Positions 1 to 13,700 of a DNA stretch of 64,000 bases are shown here, piece after piece (the first letter of the stretch is position 1; every line of letters starts with the position of its first letter). Location of the stretch: contig MU400527.1 in assembly GCA_022578965.1 (NCBI GenBank), forward strand, positions 1 to 64,000, given 5' to 3'. The notes beneath the pieces were generated by a model that saw only the letters and a program-made list of their open reading frames with translations, did not search any database and had not been told where the DNA came from. The DNA comes from Xylaria sp. FL1777 (lineage: Eukaryota; Ascomycota; Sordariomycetes; Xylariales; Xylariaceae). The position numbers were made by a program, and so were the translations under genes.

Positions 1-3000
1 TTATTATAAAAGCATTTAATAATTAATAATTTATTTTAGTAATAAAATAATTAATTAATAAATTAAAAATAATATAATAAGTTTATAAAAAAAAAATATA
101 CTAGTTTAAAAATATATAACTTAGCTTTTTTTTTATTATATTTATTTTATTAAACCTTTTATTTATACTTAATTTTGCTATTTTATTTACTTAATAAGTT
201 TTAACTTTTTATATTTAATATAAATGCTTTTAATATTTATATTTAAAAGATTTTATAATTATTAAAAAATAATAACTTAAATTAACAATTAAAAATATTA
301 AATTATATATAGCAAATAATATTAACATTAATATTTATATTTTATACTTTTTATATTATTTGCTTTTGTACTTTTAATTTATATTAAAATTTTTAATTTG
401 TTTATATTTTTTATTTAATTGTAAAACATAGCAAAAATATATATATGCTTAAATATTATTAAAGATTGCTTTTATTATATATATACGCTTTTAATTATTA
501 CATTTTTTATTTTTAAAAAAGTTATTAGTACTACAAATTAATTAAAAATAAAGGCATTTCTTTTTAAAAGTTCTAAAAAGCTAATATTTAATATTAAAGC
601 GTATAAATAACTAGCATAAAAAATAGCAAACTTTAAAAAGAAAGCAAAAAAAAAAAAAAATAAGCATATATATATAAACTTAACTGCTAATTATAAAAAG
701 TCTTTTTTTAAAAACTAAAAGCTTTTTAAAAATAGCTTTAAAAAAAAGCTAGTAATTATTAAAAGTTTAAAATATAAAAAATATTTAGCTTGCTAGCTTT
801 TTTTATAAATTAAAAAACTAAATATAAAGAATATTTAGCTAAAAAATATATTACTTTTTTTAATTAATGTTTTTTTAAAGTTTGTTTTAAAATCTTATTT
901 TATATAAGAAAAAATAACCTTTATAAAAAGTTTATTTTTTAAAAACTTAAAAAAAAGAAAAAAAGTAGTACTAAAAAAGCACTTTAGCTATACATTCTTT
1001 AAAAATAGCAAAACTTGCTAAAACTTATTTTTAAACTTAATTTAATAAATATAAAAAAAAATAATATATTTAATATATAAAAAATATTATAATAAAAAAG
1101 CGTTAAAATATTAATAGTTTATATTATATATAATTTTAATAAAAGTTTTTTATACTTTTAATTTATTGCTTAATAAAAAAGCGCTTAATTTTTAAAAAAA
1201 AGCTTTTATAGCATATTTTGCTATATAAAACTACTTAATAAACATAAATAAAATGCTATTTTATATGCTTAAACTAAAAACTAAATATTTAAAAGCATTT
1301 TTATAAGCTGCAAACTAAATATTAAGATTTATAGCTATAAAAAGTTTTATAATATTAATATAGTACTTATTTAAAATTAAAAAACACTATAAAAATAATA
1401 ATTTTTGCTTTAATAAATTTAATATTGCATTTATAAAAAATTTAATAGTTTTAGCAATAAAGCTAAAACTATATAAAAAATAAAAACTTATAATATAAAA
1501 ACTAAATATTTAATAGTTATTATTTATAAAATTTCTAAAAAAACTACTATTAAAAAAAGCTTTAAACAATTATTAAAAAAATAATAATATAAAACATTTT
1601 AATAAACTAAAGCTTTATAATAAATAAAAGCTAGCTTATTATTTTTTACTAAATAAAGTTTTAAAAATAATATATAAAAATAATAAAAAGTAATAATTAA
1701 AAACTTTTCTTTTAAAACAATAAATAGCTACTAAAAAAACTTATTAATATAAACAAAAATATTTAAATTACTAAAAAAAGCTTGCTATTTATAGCTGCTA
1801 TAAAAACTTTTATAAAATAAACACTATAAAATAAAAAATTAAAGCTATTTATATTATAAATATCCTTATAAAGCTAAACGCTAAAAAATAGCTAAATAAA
1901 CATAAAATAAAAGCTTTACTAAATATATTGCTTTAGCTATATATAAATAAAAAAACTAAAGCTTTAAAAATAAATATTAAACTTAAGTATAGCTAATTTA
2001 TAAAAAATTTTTTTATAAACTAACAAAACATAAAATAAGCTATAATAATTGCTATAACTTTTTAAATAAAATATTTTATAATAAAATATTACTTAAATAA
2101 TTATTAAATTATTATTTTTATTAATATTGTTTTAAAAATAGCATATATTTTAAACTTTAAATATACTATTAATAAAAATAATAAACAAGTTTTTTAAAAA
2201 TTACAAAAATATTAAACAATAAAGCACTTTAATATAAAAGTTATATTAAGCTATTTTATATTTTTTTGCTTTTGCTAATATAATAACTATATATATAAAT
2301 TTATTAAAGCTTTATATTTATATTATATGTTTTATAACTTAATAAGCTAATATTTAAAAAAAGGTATTAATAATTAAAAAAGTTATAAATAGCTTATTTA
2401 ATTTTTAAAAGCAAACTTTAAAAAGTACTTTAGCTTTAAATTGCAAAAAAATCTACGTTTATTACTTTTAATAAGCATTAAACTTTATTATTTTTTAAAA
2501 AAACTAAAAGCAACTTTTTTTAGATTTAATAAATTAGCTTTTTTATTATTAAGCGCTAAAAATACACAAAATAAAAAAAAAATGTTAAAAAAAAAACTAA
2601 AAGTTAATTGTTTTGCTTTTTTAGTGCTTTTTACTTTAAAGCGCAAAAAAAGTTCTTAGCAAAAAAAACTAATAGTTATACTAAAAAAATTTTATTATAA
2701 GCAATATAAAGATATTTTAGCAATACAAAATTATTTTGCTATAAATACTTTTATAAATATTTTTTTTTTTAAGTATAATAAACTAAATATAAAATTTAGC
2801 TAAGCTTAATAGTTTAAAAAAAAAAAAGTATAAACTTTTTATAAGCACTTTTATAAAAAAAACGCTAAGTATTTTTAAAGGCTTTTGCTTATATATTTAA
2901 ATATATAAAAAAGCTAAAACTAGTTTTAATAAAGTTATAATGCTTTTATAAGTACTAAAGCTTAAACTATTTTTAAATATAACAAAAGAAATAAAAAAAA

Positions 3001-3434
3001 ACTTATAAAACTAAATAAGCAAAAAAAAATAATATTAACTTTGTTTAAAAAACGCTAATAAAAATAAAAAACTTTATAATTATAAGTATTAAAATAAACT
3101 AAAAGCAGCTATATTTTAATAAAAAAAAATTAAAGTAAAATAAAATAGCTAAATAAATTAACTAACTAGTTAAAATAAATTTAAGCTAAATTATATAATA
3201 AAAATAAAAGTATAAATATTATACTAAATTTTAAAGTATAAATTTAACTATTATATATAATATAATAAAAATTAGCTATAATTACTTTAATTATATTATT
3301 AAATAGCCCTTTAATTAATTGTTTAATTTCCTAATTCATATATAGCTTAATTGCTTAAATGCGTAAGTTATAACTTATCTCTTTGCAATTAGAGTGTTAT
3401 AGTAGATCTTGCGCAATCACACTGCTTCATTTCA
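1..3434 (-). mobile_element. RIP-degraded LTR retroelement, second copy, inverted and partial
   Basis: This is an inverted, AT-saturated copy of the first 3.4 kb of the element starting at 4397. It begins (minus strand) at 3434 with a TG-type LTR end and runs off the left edge of the window, so its other LTR and target duplication cannot be checked. No reading frame of credible length survives; short lysine/leucine/phenylalanine-rich frames are composition artefacts. Residual G and C sit mostly in GC dinucleotides. The element strand relative to any former gag-pol cannot be determined, so minus only means inverted relative to the neighbouring copy. Confidence 0.85.
3131..3434 (-). repeat. LTR of the inverted element (304 bp)
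   Basis: It matches the LTRs at 4397-4700 and 19050-19353 in reverse complement with the same 304-bp length. The island-facing end (about 3360-3434) keeps mixed base composition, whereas the inner part is AT-saturated. The terminal bases are TGAA...TTCA-like once C-to-T and G-to-A changes are allowed. Confidence 0.88.
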
Positions 3435-4396
3435 ATAGCTGACTACGTTATTACTGCGTACGCTGCAAGGAGGTCGACAGGCTGAGATAGCTTCTGGCTG
3501 TTTGGTGTAATGCCACTTCAGCTCCGGGGAAGTGCTGCATATTTCTCCTTCGCAAGCAAGAATAACAGGTCCCTGTTTGTGTACACATGCATCGAATACG
3601 TCAGACCACGTTACATATATATAGCACTTGAAGTCAGGTGCATTCGGCAATGCAAGTTATCTGGGCTAGACAGTGTTCTAGGAGTACCCATCGAAGGCTA
3701 ATGTAAACGACTCAACAGCAGTGCACATGACAAGTCAAGGATGCCTTCACGGCAAGTGTTGTGCACAGTACACCACGCTTCCACTGCCGACAAGGTTGTT
3801 CCTCTAGTGTATACTAGTTGCGAAACTGTTTTTGTTTTCAACTATTCGCCTCGGACGTTCGTGCTCGACCATCCGAAGGCAGGGCCAAGACTGAATGCGG
3901 CGGCTTGGACCACCGCTGAAGTGGTGTGATGCGTCGTCTCCTTACACGACGTATCGTCCTTTCTTACACACGTGTAGTAGGCCTCTACTTCGCCGACGGT
4001 GGACTACGGTAGATACTGCGCAAGTACGGTACTGTATGCGTAGTGTAAGTAAGCCCCCTTGACCAAACACCCACCCGACAGGTTGGAAGCGTGTATTAGT
4101 ACCTACCTATTTTGCCAACCGAATGGCACGCAACTTTGCAAGCATGCGCAAGCGAATCGTTCTCACCTGCTTCTGGTAATCGCCTCCTGCAGGAATGCAT
4201 ACTAGGCGTTGTGTTCTCATCCTCTTTGCCGGTCTAGGGGCTGTTTCATCTGAACTAATCCGGTTATTCGTCCCGTTGAGCCACGTTCTCACCACGTTTT
4301 TGGTATAATCACGTCTAGCACTAGATACGTACACTACACTACATATATCGTTTATACCGTCCTCTTTAGGGCATACACTAATTGATACTTATATGT
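3435..4396. other. GC-normal island between two retroelements; no gene seen
   Basis: This is 962 bp of ordinary base composition lying exactly between the two LTR ends. Open frames here (for example 3741-3929 plus, 4107-4334 minus) are short, overlap on both strands and resemble no family I recognise. The island is the only part of the first 19 kb that is not repeat-derived by my comparison, which fits its lack of mutation. It contains short TACCTACC and TACACTACAC words like those of the 19-25 kb region. Confidence 0.7.
4393..4396. repeat. Target-site duplication, left (ATGT)
   Basis: ATGT directly precedes the TG of the LTR at 4397 and is repeated directly after the LTR end at 19353. Four-base duplications occur with some LTR retrotransposons. 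A four-base match alone is weak, but it falls precisely at both LTR ends. Confidence 0.65.
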
Positions 4397-4700
4397 TGAA
4401 ATGGAGCAGTATGATCGCGCAAGATTTACTACAACACTCCAATTGCAAGGAGATAAGTTATAACTTACGCATTTAAGCAATTAGGCCATATATGAATTAA
4501 GAAATTAAACAATTAATTAAAAGGCTATTTAACAATATAATTAAAGCAACTATAGCTAATTTTTATTATGTTATATATAATAATTAAATTTATACTTTAA
4601 AATTTAATATAATATTTATACTTTTATTTTTATTATATAATTTAACTTAAATTTACTTTAACTAATTAATTAGCTTATTTAGCTATTTTATTTTATTTTA
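4397..4700. repeat. Left LTR (304 bp)
   Basis: This LTR begins TGAAATGGAGCAG and ends in a mutated TTTTA that aligns with CTTCA of the right LTR. About the first 90 bases keep normal composition; the remainder is AT-saturated. Differences from the other two LTRs are transitions. Confidence 0.88.
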
Positions 4701-7700
4701 ATTTTTTTTTATTAAAATATAGCTACTTTTAGTTTATTTTAATACTTATAATTATAAAGTTCTTTATTTTTATTAGCGTTTTTTAAATAAAGTTAATATT
4801 ATTTTCTTTTGCTTATTTAGTTTTATAAGTTTTTTTTTATTTTTTTTGCTACGTTTAAAAGTAGCTTAAGCTTTAGCGCTTATAAAAGCATTATAGCTTT
4901 ATTAAAACTAGTTTTAGCTTTTTTACGTATTTAAATATATAAGCAAAAGCTTTTAAGAATACTTAGTGTTTTTTTTATAAAAGTGCTTATAAAAAGTTTA
5001 TATTTTTTTTTTTTTAAACTATTAAGCTTAGCTAAGTTTTATACTTAGTTTATTATATTTAAAAAAAAAAATATTTATAAAAGTATTTGTAGTAAAATAA
5101 CTTTATATTGCTAAAACGTCTTTATATTACTTATAATAAGATTTTTTTAGTATAATTATTAGTTTTTTTTGCTAGAAATCTTTTTTGCGCTTTAAAGTAA
5201 AAAGTATTAAAAAAGCAAAACAATTAACTTTTAGTTTTTTTTTTAACGTTTTTTTTTTACTTTGTATATTTTTAGCGCTTAATAATAAAAAAGCTAACTT
5301 ATTAAATTTAAAAAAAGTTACTTTTAGTTCTTTTAAAAAATAATAAAGTTTAGTGCTTATTAAAAGCAATAAATATAAATCTTTTTGTAATTTAAAGCTA
5401 AAATGCTTTTTAAAGTTTACTTTTAAAAATTAAATAAGCTATTTATAACTTTTTTAATTATTAATACCTTTTTTTAAATATTAGCTCGTTAAGTTATAAA
5501 ATATATAATATAAATATAAAGCTTTAATAAATTTATATATATAGTTATTATATTAATAAAAGTAAAAAAATATAAAATAGCTTAATATAACTTTTATATT
5601 AAAGTGCTTTATTATTTAATACTTTTATAATTTTTAAAAAACTTATTTGTTATTTTTATTAATAATATATTTAAAGTTTAAAATATATGCTACTTTTAAA
5701 ACAATATTAATAAAAATAATAATTTAATAATTATTTAAGTAATATTTTATTATAAAATATTTTATTTAAAAAGTTATAACAATTATTACAGCTTATTTTA
5801 TGTTTTATTAGTTTATAAAAAGATTTTTTATAAACTAGCTATATTTAAGTTTAATACTTATTTTTAAAGCTTTAGCTTTTTTATTTATATATAGCTAAAG
5901 CAATACATTTAGCAAAGCTTTTATTTTATGTTTATTTAGCTATTTTTTAGCATTTAGCTTTATAAAAATATTTATAATATAAATAGCTTTAATTTTTTAT
6001 TTTATAGTGTTTATTTTATAAAAATCTTTATAGCAGCTATAAATAATAAGCCTTTTTTAGTAATTTAAATATTTTTATTTATATTAATAAGTTTTTTTAA
6101 TAGCTATTTATTGTTTTAAAAAGAAAATTTTTAGCTATTGCTTTTTATTATTTTTATATATTATTTTTAAAACTTTATTTAGCAAAAAACAATAAGCTAG
6201 CTTTTGTTTATTATAAAGCTTTAATTTATTAAAATATTTTATATTATTATTTTTTTAATAATTATTTAAAGCTTTTTTTAATAATAGTTTTTTTAAAAAT
6301 TTTATAAATAATAATTGCTAAATATTTAGTTTTTATACTGCAGGTTTTTATTTTTTATATAGTTTTAGCTTTATTGCTAAAACTATTAAATTTTTTATAA
6401 ACATAATATTAAACTTATTAAAGCAAAAATTATTATTTTTATAATGTTTTTTAATTTTAAATAAATATTATATTAATATTATAAAACTTTTTATAGCTAT
6501 AAATTTTAATATTTAATTTATAGCTTATAAAAATGCTTTTAAATATTTAATTTTTAGTTTAAGCATATAAAGTAGCGTTTTATTTATGTTTATTAAACAA
6601 TTTTATGTAATAAAATATGTTATAAAAGCTTTTTTTTAAAAATTAAGCGCTTTTTTATTAAGCAATAAATTAAAAGTATAAAAAACTTCTATTAAAATTA
6701 TATATAATATAAACTACTAATATTTTAATGCTTTTTTATTATAATATTTTTTATATATTAAATATATTGCTTTTTTTTATATTTATTAAATTAAGTCTAA
6801 AAATAAGTTTTAGTAAATTTTGCTATTTTTAAAAAACATATAGCTAAAGTGCTTTTTTAGTACTATTTTTTTTTTTTTTTTTAAGTTTTTAAAAAATAAA
6901 CTTCTTATAAAAGTTATTTTTTTTTATATAAAATAAAATTTTAAAACAAACTTTAAAAAAATATTAACTAAAAAAAATAGTATATTTTTTAGCTAAACAT
7001 TTTTTATATTTGGTTTTTTAATTTATAAAAAAGGCTAGCAAGCTAAATATTTTTTATACTTTAAACTTTTAATAATTATTAGCTTTTTTTTAAAGCTGTT
7101 TTTAAAAAGCTTTTAGTTCTTAAAAAAAAGCTTTTTATAATTAGCAGTTAAGTTTATATATATATGCTTATTTTTTTTTTTTTTCGCTTTTTTTTTAAAG
7201 TTTGCTATTTTTTGTATTAATTGTTTGTACGCTTTAATATTAAATATTAATCTTTTAGAACTTTTAAAAAAAAATGCTTTTATTTTTAATTAATTTATAG
7301 TATTAATAACTTTTTTAAAAATAAAAAATATAATAATTAAAAGCGTATACATATAATAAAAGCAATCCTTAATAATATTTAAGTATATATATATTTTTGC
7401 TATGTTTTATAATTAAATAAAAAATGCAAACAAGTTAAAAATTTTAATATAAATCAAAAATACAAAAGCAAATAATATAAAAAATATAAAATATAAGTAT
7501 TAATATTAGTACTACTTGCTATATATAGTTTAATATTTTTAATTAGTAATTTAAGTTATTATTTTTTAATAATTATAAGATTTTTTAAATATAAATACTA
7601 AAAGCATTTATATTAAATATAAAAAGTTAAAACTTATTAAGTAAATAAAATAACAAAATTAAATATAAATAAAAAGTTTAATAAAGCAAATATAATAAAA

Positions 7701-10700
7701 AAAAAGCTAGGTTATATATTTTTAAACTAGCATATTTTTTTTTTATAAACTTATTATATTATTTTTAATTTATTAATTAATTATTTTATTGCTAAAATAA
7801 ATTATTAATTATTAAATGTTTTTATAACAATTATTTTTTATATATTTATATTAGTATTAATTAAAAAATAAGCAAATAAAATAGTTTTAATTAATTAAAT
7901 AATTACTTTTTAGCTTTTTTTTAATATATTTATAATTTACTTTTTTTAAATATCTATTATTACTAATAACAAAGTAAATAACTTAAGCTTTAATAAATAT
8001 AAAAAAAAAGCTTGTTTTTTTTTTTAATTTGTTTTTCTTTAAGTAGTTTTAAAGCTTAGATTTTTTTTGCAATTTTTTTCTTTAGTGCTTAAGTCTTTAA
8101 ACTACTTAATTTATACCTTTATTATAAAGTTTTTGTTTTTAAATAGCATAATTAATGCTTGCTTAATTAAATACTTAAAAAACAATTTTTTTATTATTAA
8201 TAAAGTTTTTAACAATTAAAAAGCATTATAACAATTAATTAATATTTAGAAAATTAATATTGCTTAGCTAATAAATAGTTATATTTATAATATTTAAAAA
8301 GTTAAGTTTACTAATAAATAGCAAAATATATATGCTTTTTTTTTCTTTAAATTTTGTTTTTTTTATTTAGCTAACTTTTTTTGTTTTATATAACTAAGCA
8401 TTAAGCTATTTATAAATCAAAATTCTTAGTAGTAATACTAGTAATAAATATATTTAATAAAAAATTAGTTATAATTTTTTTTATATATATTATATAAATT
8501 AATATATTTAAGCTAGCTTTAGTTAAATAAAAAAACAAAAGCATTTAAAATTTTGTTTATTATATATAAAAGCAACTAAAAATAGTTTTTAAAGCAAATA
8601 TATATATTAGATTTTTTATAACTTTTGCTAACTTATAGCTATATTTATATAACTATTTAAAATATAAAATATTATATCTTGTAAGCATTATAAATAGTTA
8701 TTAATAATAGCTAAAAGCAAAAAATACATAAAGCTTTATTTTTTTTTTTTTTGTTGCATTATTTTAAAATAAAAGTTTAATATATATATTAATTATACGT
8801 TTATTATTTAGTTATAAAACTGTTTATTTTATAAGTTTAAAAACAATATAACTAAATATTTTAAAGCTAATATAGTAATTATAACAGTTAAAAAAGATTT
8901 TATGCTTAAAAACTTAAAAAAACAAATAGTTTTAACTAAAAATACTTTTGTTTGTTTAACTAAAAAAAGAACTAAATTAAAACGCAAGTTAAAGCGCTTT
9001 TTTTAAGCTAATTTTATTGTTTAGCTTATTAAAAGTAATATTAATAAGCAATAATTTAATATTGCTTAAAAAATTAATATAACGCTTAAATATTTAAAGA
9101 AATAACTAAAGAAATAAATTAAATAAATTATATAAAGTAAAATAAAATAAAAAAATTAAATAATTTGCTTATATAGCAATGTTTTTTTTAATATAATTTG
9201 CGATTATTTTTTTTTATTACATAGCTTATAAATTTTTTTTTAAGCGTAATAAATAAAAAAAAAATAATTATTATATAAAAAGTTAAGTTATAACATTTAT
9301 AAAAGCAAATATATAAAACTTCTGCAATAAAAAACTCAAAATATATAAAATAAAAATTATTAATACTAAATTGTTAAATCTTTTTTTGTTTTTTTTTTAG
9401 TTTTTATTTTTTTAGCTTTATATATTTTAAATAATTTTGCTTAATTTTTTATAGCAAAATTTTATTTTTATTAAGCTTGCTTTAAATTTTGCTTAAGCGT
9501 TTATTGTTTTATTAAATGTTTATTATTGCTTAATAGTAGCTTTAAATTATTATTAGTAGTTTAAGCATATAAAATATAAACTAATAACTTTTTAAGGTAT
9601 AATAATAGTATTTTCTGCTTTTTAGCAGTTCTAAAGTTTTTATTAAGTATTAAATAATTTAAACTAAAAGCAAAAAAAACTATTTAGTTTTAAATAAAAG
9701 TAATAAAGCAATTAAAAGTAAAAAAACTTATATGCAAACATTAATGCAGTAAAATAAACTTAAGTAATTAAAACTAATAAGCAGTTTTTATTTTTATTTT
9801 TTTTGTTTTTATACATTTTTAAAAAAAAGCAATAATAATTTATACTAAAACTAAGCTATTAAACTATCTAAAAAACATTAAAATAAAATAAAAACTTATG
9901 TTTTTAATATAATAGTAAAAAAAGTGCTAATAAGCTAGTTGCTATAAAACTAATAAATATAAAACTAATAAAAAAAAAGCTATAAAAAATGCGCTTAGTT
10001 TTAAACAAAAAAAAATAGTTTTATATATTATAACTTAATTATATAAACTTATATAATTAATAAAAATAAAGAATAAAACAATTAGTAAAAAAACAAAAAA
10101 TAAAAAAAAAAAAATTTGTTGCTTTAGCTTTTATTAATTATTATTTTTTAAAGCGTTTTATAATATAATAGCTAAAAAAATAAAATAAACTATTATATTT
10201 TTTAGCACTTAAAATATTTAAAGTGCTAAAAGTTATACTGCAGCTTTTATAAACTTAAAAAGCTTTTATAACTTATTATATTTTTTTTATTTTTTGCGGC
10301 TTAACTATTATAGCTTTAATTATTAAAAGCTTTATTGTTTTAGTTTAGTTTTTAATAAATAGCTATAATACTAGTAGTTTATATATTAAAGTTAAAATTC
10401 TTTAGTTTTTAGTACTTTTAGTTATTTTATATAAATTGCTTTAATTTCTTAAAAAAAAACAACCTTTTTAATTTTTTATTAGTTAGTTCTACTAATTAGT
10501 ATTGCTTATAATTAATATTTTTTTTTATTTTATAAAAGCTAATTTATTTATATAGCAGCTTTTTATTGTTAAACTTATTTATTAAAAGCATAATATTATA
10601 AAGAAAAACAAAAAAGCTTTTTTTAAATAGTTGCTTAATTTTATAAGCGTTTTTTTAAAATTTAGCTTTTATAGCTAATTTTCTTTTTTTAGTTATAATT

Positions 10701-13700
10701 GCTTTAACTTTTATAATATTTTAGTTATAATATTTTAGCTGCTTAATTTTAGCTTTAATAAAATTCTTATAAAAAGCAATATTTTGCTACTTAATTATTT
10801 TTTATATTAATATTACATTTTTTATTAGCAAAATTAGCATTTTTTTATATATTAGCTTATATAAGCTGCAGCTATAATAACACATAAAAATATAATCTGC
10901 TTATATTACTAAATTTAAATATTTTAGCTAATTTTTTTTAGTTTTATTTATTATTTATATAAAGTTTTTCTTTATTAGCTTATAGCTTTTTTTAATAAAG
11001 CTTTAAGCTTAAAAATAGTAAACTAAACTATAGTTTATTTTATAGCTTAAAGTATTTATTGCATTTTTTATTTTTTTTTTAAATTTAAAGCTATTATTAT
11101 ATTTAATTTTAATAAAAACTTTATGCTAAAATATGATTTTTTCTTTAATAAATTTAAATATTTTTAAAAAATCTATATGTTTTAAAAGTTTAGCTTTTAA
11201 ATAAGTTGTTATTTTATATTTTGTTTTTATAATAGCTTTAAATTTATTGCTTAATAGCATAGTTTATATATTTATAACTTAAAAAATTAAAAGATTTAAA
11301 AAGTAATTAAAACAATGTTTTTTAGTTTTTTTATTATTTATAGATTTTTAATAATTAAGGTAACTAATAATTATAATATAAACATTTTAATAAAAGCCCT
11401 TTTAGTAATATTTTTAAGTTATTTATTAAGTTATAAATATTTAGCTTTTATAAGTTATTTTTTTATAGTTTTTTTTAATAAAAGCTTTTTAGGTTTTTTT
11501 ATTGTTAATAATTTTTTTTAGCATTTTTTTAAACTTTGCTTTTCTTTAAAAAGTAAATTTATTAACAAAAAATTTAAAAGCTTTTTTTTTAAAGTATTTT
11601 TGCTTTTTTTTTGTTATAAGTTCTTTTAAAACTTGCTTAAAAATAAGATATTTAGTAATTTATTTACTTTTTTTGCTTTAATTTTTTTCTAAGTATAATA
11701 AAAGTTTTGTTTTTTAATATATTAAGCTTTTAATTAGTTAATTGCCTGATTTTTTATATGCAATAATAATAGCTATTATATATAGTTAAAAATTAATAAA
11801 ATTTTTTATATTTTTTTTTTAATAATTATTTAACTTATTTAATAACTTAAGAAATTTTTTAAAAAGCTTATTAATAGTTATATATTTTTTTTTTAGCACA
11901 TAGTAAAGTATAAAATTAAAAGTCTTTATATATGTTATTTATTTTGTTAATTAAGCATTTAGTAATGCTAAAAATCTATTGTTTAGCTAAGCTATAAAAA
12001 CTTTTGTATTAGTTTTTAAATAAAATATAATTTTATAAAAATAGTTATATAACTTTTAAAAAGTTTTAATAATAGTAAGCTTTTTTAGCTTTATAGCATT
12101 ATATTTTTTTTTAAGGCTTTTTTATGTTTTAAATTTATATTTTGCTAGTTTAATAGCTTTATTAATTTTTTAGCATAAAATAACGCTTTAGCTAGTTTTA
12201 AAAGCATTTATTTTTAGCTAAATAAGTTCTTTTATATAATTAAAAGTAATAAAAATAAAAGCTATTATAATAGCTTTTTAAAGCTTTTTTATAGCTTTTT
12301 TTTGCAGTTTTTTAAAGCAAAACAGCTTATTTTTCTGTAATAAAACTATTAATAGTTTTATAATTATAGCATACTTTTATATTTATATTTAGTAATATAC
12401 TATTATTTTTAAAAAAAATTATACTTTTATAATGTTTTTGCAAGTTTTTTACTTAAAAATTTTTATTATTTTTGCTTTTATTAAGCTTTTATTATTAGTA
12501 CTACATATATAGCTAACTATTTTAGTTGTTTGTTTTGCTTATTTGCTTTTAAGTATGCTAGCTATAATTTTAGCTAACTTAAAATTAAGTAGTATAACAT
12601 TAAAATTTTTAAAATGCTTTAATATAAACTGCTTAATTTTTAAAGCAACTTTATAATTATTATACTTAGTAATAAGTTTTTTAATTACTATATTATTAAA
12701 GAAAAATTTGCATTTTATTAGTAATATATTATATAAAACTTTTAATAGCATTTTTAGAAATTAAGCTATTAAATTTATTGCTTTTTGCAAAAAAATAATT
12801 ATTTAAAAAAAGCTTATTAGTATAAAAAAAGCAATTATTGCTTAGCTAAAAATAAAAAATAATATTTAATTATATTTTAAAAATAAATTAACTATAAAAA
12901 TTACTTTATATATTGCAAACTTTTTAAAAAACTTATTATAGCTTTAAAGAAAATTAATATTATATATAATAACTATGTTTATTTTTATAGCTAAATTAAT
13001 TAATTAAACTTTTTTACTTTTTTTTTGTATTAAAAACTAAACGTTACAATATAAACTATAAGCTTTTTTAAAAACGCTATATTTAAGTTAAGTTTTTAAA
13101 ACCTTTATAATAATGTTTTTTAAAAGCTTAAAAATTAAAATGTTATAAACTTGTTATGTTTTATAAAAAACTGTTTTAATTTTATAAAAAGAAAAAATCT
13201 TATTATATATTTTTTTTATTTTAGAAAAGTCCTAAAAAAGTGCTATTTTTTTGCAATATTATATTTTAGTTAATAATGCTGCTTTTTATTAAATAAGGTT
13301 AATTATATAAAGCTTTTCTAAAAAAACAACTAGTTATTTAATAGTTAGTTAAATGTTTTTAAAAATAATGCTAAAACATAAATATATGTTTTAATAAATG
13401 TTATTTCGTTAAAATAACACAAAACCTTTTAAGTAATAGCTTGCTTTTTTTAAAGCTTGCTTTTTTTACTTATAAAATTTAAGTAAAACAGTACTATTAA
13501 ATAGCATATTATTTTTAAAATAAATTTTTTTATTTTTTGTTTTATATATTATATTTAAAATTATTGTTTTATTTTTTATTAATTTGTTAGTTTTTAAAGC
13601 TTAAAAAATTAATAATGCTTAAATTAAAGTTATAATTAAGTTATATTTGCTTTTTAATTTATATGCAGAATTTTTAATTTTTATAATTGTTAATCTTTTA

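Larger units (their letters stand above)
1..7830. repeat. Large inverted repeat, 3,434-bp arms
   Basis: Bases 1-3434 are the reverse complement of 4397-7830, separated by a 962-bp unmatched spacer. Both ends fit one symmetry axis: base 1 pairs with 7830 and base 3434 with 4397, each summing to 7831, so there is no net insertion or deletion over the arms. Where I compared stretches by eye the differences were transitions (C/T or G/A). The left arm is probably truncated by the window start. The simplest reading is two copies of one retroelement inserted head to head, not a hairpin made by a single duplication, because each arm begins exactly at an LTR end. Confidence 0.9.

Noticed and set aside
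2441..2659. Matching short frames at 2441-2659 (plus) and 5172-5369 (minus) with similar peptides
   Set aside because: They are the same segment of the inverted repeat seen twice. The Lys/Leu/Phe bias is what AT-rich DNA encodes, and no domain is recognisable.
11315..12751. Hydrophobic frames at 11315-11521 and 12539-12751
   Set aside because: Composition artefacts of AT-saturated DNA; no conserved motif, no start context, no splice-linked extension.
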